Shown here in pieces: positions 1 through 5,423 of a stretch of 9,947 bases of DNA (position 1 is its first letter; the number at the start of each line of letters is the position of its first letter). Where the stretch lies: contig JBCBDX010000018.1 of assembly GCA_038529265.1 (NCBI GenBank), positions 1-9,947 on the forward strand, in the 5' to 3' direction. Source of the DNA: JBCBDX01 sp038529265 (GTDB taxonomy: Bacteria; Pseudomonadota; Alphaproteobacteria; Rhizobiales; Rhizobiaceae). A program made the translations under genes and the position numbers. The notes beneath the pieces were generated by a model. The model made no database searches. It worked only from the letters and a program-made list of their open reading frames with translations, and was not told where the DNA came from.

Positions 1-13
1 TTGATACGAACAT
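1..13 (-). CDS. Possible 5' end of a gene leaving the left edge
   Basis: On the minus strand an ATG at 13-11 begins Met-Phe-Val-Ser and runs off the window. An AGAGGAG Shine-Dalgarno-like sequence lies about 8 nt upstream (around 22-28), which is the only real evidence. A second in-frame ATG at 40-38 would add nine residues but has a poorer upstream site. Only four residues are visible, so no product can be named. The same bases form a short CTCCTC/GAGGAG hairpin, so the ribosome-site reading may be a coincidence. Confidence 0.3.
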
Positions 14-118
14 CTCGAATACTCCTCTTTTGAGGAGCATCGCGATGCCCCGTGGGTTGCAGTTGCGCGCCATGGGCAGGAAGAGGCTAGCACCGGTTTA
101 GGGGAAAACACAAACGCC

Positions 119-170
119 GGTATGAGCGCTTATGTGCAGCGATGTTAAGTCATGTGACGCTATGAGCACT
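119..170. repeat. Imperfect short direct repeats beyond the integrase 3' end
   Basis: A 12-bp unit at 119-130 (GGTATGAGCGCT) recurs at 159-170 (GCTATGAGCACT) with 10 of 12 matches. Between them TTATGTGCAGCG (130-141) resembles TCATGTGACGCT (150-161). The cluster lies just past the integrase stop codon. Repeats of this kind can be accessory protein sites near an attachment site, but nothing else here proves that. No other feature is seen in 41-179. Confidence 0.3.
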
Positions 171-179
171 CTTCACAAT

Positions 180-1325
180 TTAGTTTGGTCCCTGCGCACA
201 AAACCGCGCCCACTGTGTCATCAAATGCCGTCGTTTTTCGAGATGATCAGACCGTTGATACGCCTGCACGGTGGCGTCACCAACGCTGTGCGCTAGACAG
301 GTTTCCTTCACCTCAAACGGAGCCTCCGTCATTTCTTCCAGCCATGTGCGGAAGGTCGCGCGAAAGCCGTGGGGGCGGGCCGTATGGCCTTGCTTCTTCA
401 TCAGGTTAAGCATGGCCATGTTGGAAAGGGGCTTGCCGCCTCTGGAGCGGAATACAAGATCAGCATCCGGCTCTCGCATCCCTTCCACAATTGTCATGGC
501 GGCATAGGAGAGTGGAATGCGGTGGCTGATACCCGTCTTGGTACGCTCTGGGGGAAGCTGCCAAATGTCACCCTCAATCTCGGCAAAGCGTAGCCCCAGT
601 ACTTCCCCTGTGCGAGCACCGGTCAAGATGAGAAAGCGCAGGGCGGCTGCGGATAGGTTGTGATTTAGCTCAAGCCAATGATAGTACTCTGGCAGTTCAC
701 TGTATGGCATGGACGGGATGTGCGTCCGCTCTCGTCGTTGCTTGCCCAAGAGGGCCTTGGCTTTCAGTACGGCCTGCAGGTCGACGTCCAATCCTAGAGC
801 GGCAGCGTGTTTGAGCGTGAGGTTGAGGCGGTTGATGGCTTTCTTGGCGCTTTCCGGTTTCTCATGCCAGATGGGTGCAAACAGATCGCGCAGGATGTGT
901 TGATCCAGCTCTTCTATCGACAATGTGCCGATCTTTGGGATCACATAGACATTTAAGGGTGATAGCCACTGTCCGGCTTGTCCGTCATCTTTTAGTTCGG
1001 CTTGGCGGGCTTTGAAGCAACCGGTGATTGCTTCTGAAACAGATACTTGCTTGAGCTTTAGGCGTTCAATCCGCCGCTCTTTGATCGGGTCCACCCCGTC
1101 GCGCCAGCGTCGCCGAGCGGTGGCTGCTCGCTCGCGGGCTTCGGCAATTGAAACATCCGGCCAGGTACCAAGGCCCATCTCTCGTCTACGGCCGCCAATC
1201 TGGAGGCGCAAGAACCAGTTGCCATGGTCCCGCCTGCGTTTCCTAAGCCACAGCCCGTGACCATCGGCATACTTTCCAGCGGGGGCATGTTTGGTGCCAA
1301 GCACCGTCAAAGCGTTGCGTTTCAT
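180..1325 (-). CDS. Tyrosine-type site-specific integrase (P4-like, DUF4102 arm domain)
   Basis: A 381-residue site-specific recombinase that would integrate and excise a mobile element by DNA strand exchange at att sites. The N-terminal 80 residues match the arm-type DNA-binding domain (DUF4102) of P4-like integrases: 'KYADGHGLWL' near 18-27, 'LGTWPDVSIAEARERA' near 52-67 and 'DGVDP' at 76-80. The C-terminal catalytic domain has all expected residues: Arg238 (TGARTGE), Lys263 (RTKTG), His319 and Arg322 (HGFR), His346 (LAHS) and nucleophile Tyr356 (QAYQRSD). Length is normal for the family, so the enzyme appears intact. I chose ATG at 1325, with AGGG 9 nt upstream, over a TTG at 1361 that would add 12 non-conserved residues. 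No other phage or conjugation gene is visible. The element it belongs to either extends beyond the left edge or has decayed. Confidence 0.93.
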   Translation of the reverse strand: MKRNALTVLGTKHAPAGKYADGHGLWLRKRRRDHGNWFLRLQIGGRRREMGLGTWPDVSIAEARERAATARRRWRDGVDPIKERRIERLKLKQVSVSEAITGCFKARQAELKDDGQAGQWLSPLNVYVIPKIGTLSIEELDQHILRDLFAPIWHEKPESAKKAINRLNLTLKHAAALGLDVDLQAVLKAKALLGKQRRERTHIPSMPYSELPEYYHWLELNHNLSAAALRFLILTGARTGEVLGLRFAEIEGDIWQLPPERTKTGISHRIPLSYAAMTIVEGMREPDADLVFRSRGGKPLSNMAMLNLMKKQGHTARPHGFRATFRTWLEEMTEAPFEVKETCLAHSVGDATVQAYQRSDHLEKRRHLMTQWARFCAQGPN

Positions 1326-1357
1326 TGTAGACCACCCTTGGGGCAACCTGCATGTGC

Positions 1358-1430
1358 CCAAACCGATGATCTGCGATTTTCAGCGATGGAGAGGTGAAGT
1401 CAATAAATAAAATGAAATCAATCGGTTAGG
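1358..1430. repeat. 10-bp inverted repeat upstream of the integrase gene
   Basis: CCAAACCGAT at 1358-1367 is the inverse of ATCGGTTAGG at 1421-1430, with 9 of 10 matching and 53 bp between. A related sequence, ACCGGTTTAGG, is at 92-102 beyond the 3' end of the integrase. Repeats on both sides of an integrase gene are consistent with arm-type sites or autoregulation, but this is inference. A TTGACT hexamer on the minus strand near 1405-1410 could be part of an integrase promoter, with no good -10 partner. Confidence 0.35.
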
Positions 1431-1474
1431 TGTATCTATGGATAGCTATGAAAACCCGAAAAATCGCGTCCCGG

Positions 1475-1560
1475 GTGCGCCAAATCGTTTGCTTTGCAAA
1501 CGATGTCGAACCTGCAGACATTTGCGGTGCAAATGTCGAGAGGTTCAATGGTGAACGCAC
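1475..1560. repeat. Tandem perfect hairpins (palindromic repeat element or structured RNA)
   Basis: Two adjacent perfect dyads are visible. ATCGTTTGC (1484-1492) pairs with GCAAACGAT (1496-1504) around a TTT loop. GACATTTGC (1517-1525) pairs with GCAAATGTC (1529-1537) around a GGT loop. Both share the core TTTGC-nnn-GCAAA. The second is extended by GAACC (1508-1512) pairing with GGTTC (1542-1546), across a symmetric 4-by-4 internal loop. GTGC (1475-1478) can pair with GCAC (1557-1560) to enclose the whole. A competing small hairpin is GTTCA/TGAAC at 1543-1556. No T-run follows, so this is not an intrinsic terminator. It resembles an intergenic palindromic repeat in size, or could be transcribed as a small RNA. 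Confidence 0.65.
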
Positions 1561-1576
1561 AGCTTCTCCTCTGGCA

Positions 1577-1597
1577 AACTCACAACTCACAACTCAC
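1577..1597. repeat. 7-bp tandem repeat, three perfect copies
   Basis: AACTCAC is repeated three times without error at 1577-1583, 1584-1590 and 1591-1597. The last copy overlaps the stop codon of the ferredoxin reductase remnant. This is either slippage or a junction scar between the palindromic element and the remnant. Confidence 0.8.
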
Positions 1598-1857
1598 CAC
1601 CTTAGCGCCAATCCCTTCAGATCAAACCCAGCATCACCGGCCATACTTGGCGTCTGGTGTTTGTCGCCTGCTAAAATCTTCCGGCACATCATATAGGTTG
1701 TGCCGCTATTGAAGCAGGCAATGCCAAGGAATTTCTCGCGCTTGACATTAAAATGCGAAACGCTGCCGTCCCGCTTTTCAGAGCGCACGACAGACGCACC
1801 ATAATAGCGGTCTAGATTCTCAATCTTTGGCTACACGCCATATTTCTCGAGTTACAC
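1594..1857 (-). pseudogene. Decayed 3' fragment of a ferredoxin reductase gene
   Basis: The minus-strand translation of about 1594-1857 matches residues from about 325 to the C-terminus of the intact reductase encoded at 2837-4057. Over the last 56 alignable columns about 41 residues are identical, including 'GSVSHF', 'TYMMCRKILA' and 'TPSMAGDAGFD'. Two stretches of 20 nt are identical at DNA level (1631-1650 with 2868-2887, and 1676-1695 with 2913-2932), both at an offset of 1237 bp. Upstream the match decays. A TAG at 1833-1831 sits where the intact protein has Lys330, and a TAA at 1854-1852 follows near the conserved Trp-Ser. Nothing of the FAD or NAD domains remains, so it cannot encode a working enzyme. 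It may be a displaced gene end left by an integration event, or the last piece of an ancient tandem duplicate. Confidence 0.85.
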
Positions 1858-1860
1858 CCT

Positions 1861-2040
1861 CAACAGTGTTTTGGAAAAAGTTCCAATATAGAGAAAATAA
1901 ATATTTTTATTAGAAATATTGAAATATGTAATTTTCTTCCTAATCGATCAAGATATATATATTAAATAAATAAATATAAATTTTATACAAATTTATAGAA
2001 TGCTATACAATTATTTATATTGATCGTATATATTTGCCAT
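1861..2040. other. Very AT-rich tract upstream of the dehydratase gene
   Basis: By count 148 of 180 bases are A or T (82%), far above the flanking genes. It contains short dyads: TTGGAA/TTCCAA at 1871-1886 and AATATTT/AAATATT at 1900-1920, the latter unsurprising in such composition. TATATT-like hexamers are too frequent to choose a promoter. Tracts like this often mark acquired DNA and attract nucleoid silencers such as MucR/Ros-type proteins in alphaproteobacteria, which is inference here. I see no gene in 1858-2078. Confidence 0.6.
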
Positions 2041-2078
2041 ATGAATGGGCAACAATTTAGCAGGGGTATGTCGTATCA

Positions 2079-2783
2079 ATGGAAAATATTCGTTCTGAAT
2101 TCACCGATTGGTGGGAAAAAGAAGTTCACAATCAGTCAATAAGTTGCAAGCCTATTCCAATACACGCAGCATCTCCTTGGCGTTTGAATGTGGACTCCAA
2201 CTCGACAAGCTTTGTCACACGCGATGATGGACTATTCTATGAAGGCGTTGCCCTGGAATCGATTGAGAACCAGAGAACCGTCAATAGGTTTATGATTTGG
2301 ACAACGGCGCGTAACGGATATCACGGGCTCGTTGTATTGCTGAAAGTGGGCGACAAGTTTTTAGTTCAAGCGAAAGCAGAAGCGGGCAATCGTAGCTTGG
2401 GCAGGGTGGCTCTCACCTGCACAGTGCAATCATCTTTTTCGGCCTTGAATTTTGGAAAACCGCCTTTTTGGGATGTCATCGAGAAAAATACTAAAACGGG
2501 TTTGGGTGCGCCGGTTTTGCAGGACCCGGCAATGTTATACGAGAAAGTAAATCGTGTAGGTTGCGCGGAGATTACAGCCGCTGATTTCGATGAACTCGAC
2601 CAGATGCCTGATAATTTCTTCCTAGCGACACTGGATGAGATTGCTTATGCTGTCGGGCAAGGGGTGGTTAGCGAGCACTTGTTGCAAACTCTGGGCATGT
2701 TTGTATTAGGTTCGGCGTCGACACGACCTGACGTATCATTTCACTCCAGTAGCATTTACGGGGCGAATCCGGTTCTCAGCTAG
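2079..2783 (+). CDS. NDP-hexose 2,3-dehydratase family protein, single-domain (half-size)
   Basis: A 234-residue protein with the signature of the NDP-hexose 2,3-dehydratase family (EvaA-like, Pfam Hexose_dehydrat). The segment 'KFLVQAKAEAGN' at 93-104 is followed by 'TVQSS' at 115-119, matching the family's LVQAK-EPGN and SPTVQ-T motifs. A C-terminal 'DNFFLATLDEIAYAV' at 178-192 matches the conserved tail of each repeat. Characterised members remove water from an NDP-4-keto-6-deoxyhexose during deoxysugar synthesis. They are usually around 450-480 residues with two copies of this domain; here only one is present, so it would need to dimerise or do something else. No sugar-nucleotide or glycosyltransferase gene is visible nearby. 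ATG 2079 is the first start after an in-frame stop at 2058, with AGGGG (2062-2066) rather far upstream. It converges on the ferredoxin reductase gene, with 53 bp between and no clear terminator. Family is fairly sure, function is not. Confidence 0.8.
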   Translation: MENIRSEFTDWWEKEVHNQSISCKPIPIHAASPWRLNVDSNSTSFVTRDDGLFYEGVALESIENQRTVNRFMIWTTARNGYHGLVVLLKVGDKFLVQAKAEAGNRSLGRVALTCTVQSSFSALNFGKPPFWDVIEKNTKTGLGAPVLQDPAMLYEKVNRVGCAEITAADFDELDQMPDNFFLATLDEIAYAVGQGVVSEHLLQTLGMFVLGSASTRPDVSFHSSSIYGANPVLS

Positions 2784-2836
2784 AGCTGCTCTTTCACAAT
2801 TATAGTGCAAGATGAGGTCTAGGGATGTTGGCCCTG

Positions 2837-4057
2837 TCACCTCAACATCGCCCGCATATCGAACCCTGCATCACCGGCCATACTTGGTGTCAGGTTTTTG
2901 TCGGCAGCCAAGATCTTCCGGCACATCATATAAGTTGCGCCGTCATTGATGCAGTCGACGGCAAGGAACTTCTCGCCTTTGAAGTAGAAATGGGAAACGC
3001 TGCCTTCGCGCTTTCCCGGGCGGACAATCACCATGTCATAGCCGCGGTTCAGGCCAGCGATCTGCAATTTCATGTCATATTGATCGGACCAGAACCAAGG
3101 CTCAGGATGATAAGCAGCAGCCTTGCCAGCTATGTTCTCAGCGACGACGCCAGCCTGGTCATGGGCGTTCTGGACGCTTTCAAGCCGGGTGGGCATATTG
3201 TGCATGGGAAGCACAGTGCAATCGCCGCAAGCGAAAATATCGGGATTGGATGTACGACCATACTCATCGACGCTGATGCCCGCAGCGACATCCAACCCTG
3301 CAGCGAGTGCAAGGTCCGTATTGGGTGAAATGCCAATGCCAACGATCACAATATCGCAATCAAGCGAGGTCCCGTCAGCCAAATCGACTGAGCGCGCCAG
3401 CCCGTCATCGCCCGCCTCGATGCCGGTTATTTGTTTGTCTTCAAGGATGGTAACGCCATGGGCTTGATGAAGCGCGCGGAATGCATCCGCTGTTTGCTCA
3501 CAAGCCACGCGTTGGAGAATGCGCGGCGCGGCTTCGATCAGGGTGACGGCCAAGCCGGTTTTGGCAGCTTCTGCCGCTGCTTCCAGGCCGATATAGCCGC
3601 CACCAATAATGACGATCTTTTTGCCTGCTGCCATTTCCCGCATGAGCGCGTTGGCATCGTCGATGTCGCGCATCACATGCACATTGGGCAGCGCGCCGCC
3701 CATATCGGCCGGTAGCGTGCGCGCATCGGCTCCCGTTGCCAACACCAGTTTCCCATATTCACAGCGATCGCCGTTTGCCGCGACGATTTCCTTGGTTTGG
3801 GTGCTGATCGAGGTAATGTTCGATGAAAGATGTAAGTCGATTGCATGCTCACTGTACCATTCCTTGGGGCGCAAATGCAGACGATCAAGCGACACCGAAC
3901 CGGACATATAGCCTTTGGAAAGCGGCGGGCGTTGATAGGGGAGCTCAGCTTCGCGCGAATGGAGGCCAATCGGGCCGTCAAAGCCGCTTTTGCGCAACTG
4001 GTCAGCGCAGGCCACTGCCGCATGACTTCCGCCGATAATGATCACCTTGTCAGACAT
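2837..4057 (-). CDS. FAD-dependent ferredoxin reductase (rhodocoxin/putidaredoxin reductase type)
   Basis: A 406-residue flavoprotein predicted to pass electrons from NAD(P)H through FAD to a [2Fe-2S] ferredoxin, which in this family usually feeds a cytochrome P450 or a ring-hydroxylating oxygenase. It has an N-terminal FAD dinucleotide fold (IIGGSHAA near 7-14), an NAD fold (IIGGGYIGLEAA, 150-161), the second FAD motif 'DIFACGDC' (273-280) and a reductase C-terminal domain with 'WFWSDQYD' (321-328). Length is typical. I chose ATG at 4057 because GGGAG (4065-4069) sits 7 nt upstream; an ATG at 4075 would add six residues and lacks such a site. The start lies only 16 nt beyond the T-run side of the fpr terminator, so expression needs read-through or a promoter overlapping the hairpins. 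A decayed copy of its 3' end lies at 1594-1857. No ferredoxin or P450 partner is visible. Confidence 0.9.
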   Translation of the reverse strand: MSDKVIIIGGSHAAVACADQLRKSGFDGPIGLHSREAELPYQRPPLSKGYMSGSVSLDRLHLRPKEWYSEHAIDLHLSSNITSISTQTKEIVAANGDRCEYGKLVLATGADARTLPADMGGALPNVHVMRDIDDANALMREMAAGKKIVIIGGGYIGLEAAAEAAKTGLAVTLIEAAPRILQRVACEQTADAFRALHQAHGVTILEDKQITGIEAGDDGLARSVDLADGTSLDCDIVIVGIGISPNTDLALAAGLDVAAGISVDEYGRTSNPDIFACGDCTVLPMHNMPTRLESVQNAHDQAGVVAENIAGKAAAYHPEPWFWSDQYDMKLQIAGLNRGYDMVIVRPGKREGSVSHFYFKGEKFLAVDCINDGATYMMCRKILAADKNLTPSMAGDAGFDMRAMLR

Positions 4058-4064
4058 CACGAAG

Positions 4065-4069
4065 CTCCC
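4065..4069 (-). promoter_or_regulatory. Shine-Dalgarno site deciding the ferredoxin reductase start
   Basis: GGGAG on the minus strand stands 7 nt before ATG 4057. It supports this start over the ATG at 4075, which falls at the edge of the terminator hairpin. Confidence 0.7.
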
Positions 4070-4073
4070 AAAC

Positions 4074-4104
4074 AAAAAAGGCGGTGCTTACCGCGCCGCC
4101 TTTT
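4074..4104 (-). terminator. Intrinsic terminator after fpr
   Basis: Read on the minus strand, AAAAGGCGG pairs with CCGCCTTTT over 9 bp around an 11-nt loop, and the 3' arm runs on into a T6 run. This is a classic Rho-independent terminator, placed 30 nt after the fpr stop. The A-run on the other side would let it act in the plus direction too, but no plus-strand gene ends here. A competing inner stem (GCGGT/ACCGC on the plus strand) is possible. Confidence 0.85.
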
Positions 4105-4128
4105 CACATAAGCCAGCCTTACGTGAAA
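4102..4128 (-). other. Second hairpin between fpr and the terminator
   Basis: TTTCACATAAG (4102-4112) and CTTACGTGAAA (4118-4128) form an 11-position dyad with a 5-nt loop. In DNA there is one mismatch (4108/4122). In RNA copied from the minus strand that pair becomes a G-U wobble, so the stem is complete only in the transcript of the cys operon. Its arm overlaps three bases of the terminator stem, so the two cannot both be fully formed. It may stabilise the 3' end, modulate termination, or be a protein-binding palindrome. Confidence 0.6.
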
Positions 4129-4133
4129 GCCTG

Positions 4134-4967
4134 CTATCCGTGCGCCACACCTTCGCCCACGAACGCCTTTTCAACGACATAGTGGCCCGGCTTGGAATTT
4201 GCGCCTTCTTCCATGCCAGCCGCTTCGCAAAGTTCGGCGATCTCGACATTAAGACCCATCGATCCGCAAATCATCACGCGGTCTTCGTCAGGATTCCATG
4301 TCGGCACGCCCAGTTTCTCAAACAATTCGCCGGAGCGGATTTTGTCTGTCACGCGCCCCATATTCTTGAATTCTTCGCGGGTCGCAGAGGGGTAGTAGAG
4401 CAGTTTACCGTCGACCATCTCGCCGATGAGTGGGTCATTGACCAGATTGTCGATCAGTTCCTGGCCATAGGTGAGTTCTGCAACTTCGCGGCAGGTATGG
4501 GTCAGGATCACCTGATCAAATTTCTCGTAGACTTCAGGATCGCGAACCAGAGAAGCGAACGGTGCGATACCCGTTCCAGTCGCCAACATCCAAAGACGCT
4601 TGCCGGGCAAAAGCGCATCAACAACCAATGTGCCGACTGGCTTGGTTTTCATGATAACCTGATCGCCAACTTCTATCTTTTGCAGTTTGGATGTTAGCGG
4701 TCCGTCCGGCACCTTGATGGAATAAAACTCTACTTCCTCATCCCATGAAGGGGAGGCAATGGAGTAAGCACGCAAGATCGGGCGACCATTGTCACCCGGC
4801 AGCCCGATCATCACGAATTCTCCTGAGCGAAAGCGCAAGCTTTGCGGTCGCGTCAGGCGAAAGGAGAACAGCCGGTCTGTGTAGTGTTGAACCTGCGTAA
4901 CGGTCTGACCGTCGGGCAGAGGTGTTGGTTCGGTCTCTTCAACCGGTGTCATGTCATTCATGTCCAT
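4134..4967 (-). CDS. fpr: Ferredoxin-NADP+ reductase
   Basis: A 277-residue FAD enzyme that exchanges electrons between NADPH and ferredoxin or flavodoxin in the cytoplasm. The FAD-binding 'RAYS' motif is at 66-69, the NADP-binding 'GTGIAPFASL' at 131-140, 'CREVAELTYG' at 159-168 and 'CGSM' at 234-237. The tail 'YVVEKAFVGEG' fits the bacterial fpr subfamily of alpha- and gammaproteobacteria. A short acidic N-terminal extension (about 20 residues) precedes the beta-barrel. ATG 4967 is followed by in-frame Met codons at residues 3 and 6, and the ribosome site is weak, so the exact start is uncertain by a few residues. It begins 9 nt after the DUF934 gene and closes the cys operon. Since no CysJ-type flavoprotein subunit is visible, Fpr plus a ferredoxin is a plausible electron source for CysI. 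That role is inferred from position. Confidence 0.93.
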   Translation of the reverse strand: MDMNDMTPVEETEPTPLPDGQTVTQVQHYTDRLFSFRLTRPQSLRFRSGEFVMIGLPGDNGRPILRAYSIASPSWDEEVEFYSIKVPDGPLTSKLQKIEVGDQVIMKTKPVGTLVVDALLPGKRLWMLATGTGIAPFASLVRDPEVYEKFDQVILTHTCREVAELTYGQELIDNLVNDPLIGEMVDGKLLYYPSATREEFKNMGRVTDKIRSGELFEKLGVPTWNPDEDRVMICGSMGLNVEIAELCEAAGMEEGANSKPGHYVVEKAFVGEGVAHG

Positions 4968-4976
4968 ATGTCTCTA

Positions 4977-5423
4977 TTAGGCGACTTTCGCTGCCTGTTC
5001 CAGCCGCACTTGGTAGGTATCATCAATAGAACCCACTTGCTCCTGCCAGTGCGCTTGCGGTTGGCGCTCAGCCTGTTCGGCACTTATCGCCACTTGATCA
5101 AAACCGCATCGACGCATCTGGGTATATTGATCGGAAATCACATGCCCGCGTGCCTGTAGTATCTTTTTGAAACCTAGCCGACGCAGTTCTGTTGCGAGCG
5201 ACATACCGCGTCCATCCGCATAGGATGGAAAGTCTATCGCGATCAGATCAAGTCTCTCCAGAAAGGGTTCTATAACGCGTGCATCGACATCGTTTTTGAC
5301 AAGAACGCCACGCGCATCTGCATCCGCGTCAAGGCCAGCAAGCCCATTGGCGAGTTGCTGTTCTTTTGCATCCATAAAGCCGGCATCAGTGACGATCACC
5401 CAGTTTTGGTTACTATCATCCAT
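4977..5423 (-). CDS. DUF934 family protein of the sulfite-assimilation operon
   Basis: A 148-residue cytoplasmic protein recognised by the DUF934 core near 63-112: 'IDFPSYADGRGMSLATELR', then 'LGF', 'ARGHVISDQY' and 'MRRCGFDQV'. Members are found beside cysI and cysH in many proteobacteria, but no activity is firmly assigned as far as I know. There is no signal peptide or membrane segment. Cys106 in the RRCGFD motif is a conserved-looking residue. The first eight bases overlap the end of cysH (ATGGATGA), which implies translational coupling. Position between APS reductase and ferredoxin reductase genes suggests a helper for sulfite or APS reduction, for instance in electron delivery or complex assembly; this is inference only. 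Confidence 0.88.
   Translation of the reverse strand: MDDSNQNWVIVTDAGFMDAKEQQLANGLAGLDADADARGVLVKNDVDARVIEPFLERLDLIAIDFPSYADGRGMSLATELRRLGFKKILQARGHVISDQYTQMRRCGFDQVAISAEQAERQPQAHWQEQVGSIDDTYQVRLEQAAKVA

Noticed and set aside
22..37. CTCCTC-TTTT-GAGGAG hairpin as a terminator at the left edge
   Set aside because: The stem is only 6 bp and has no T-run after it. On the minus strand the same bases read better as a ribosome site.
1430..1696. Plus-strand reading frame of 88 codons across the hairpin element and the remnant
   Set aside because: Its codons are made of the palindromic repeats, the 7-bp tandem repeat and the antisense of the reductase remnant. There is no recognisable protein pattern, so it is more likely a by-product of a repeat element.
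2782..2792. AGAGC-T-GCTCT palindrome after the dehydratase gene as a terminator
   Set aside because: The loop is too short for the full stem, the reduced stem is 4 bp, and no T-run follows.
2825..3328. Plus-strand frame of 167 codons opposite the ferredoxin reductase
   Set aside because: It lies wholly antisense to a gene with clear flavoprotein motifs and has no convincing ribosome site.
4038..4697. Plus-strand frame of 219 codons opposite fpr
   Set aside because: It reads through the terminator hairpin and antisense to conserved fpr codons, and matches no family I recognise.
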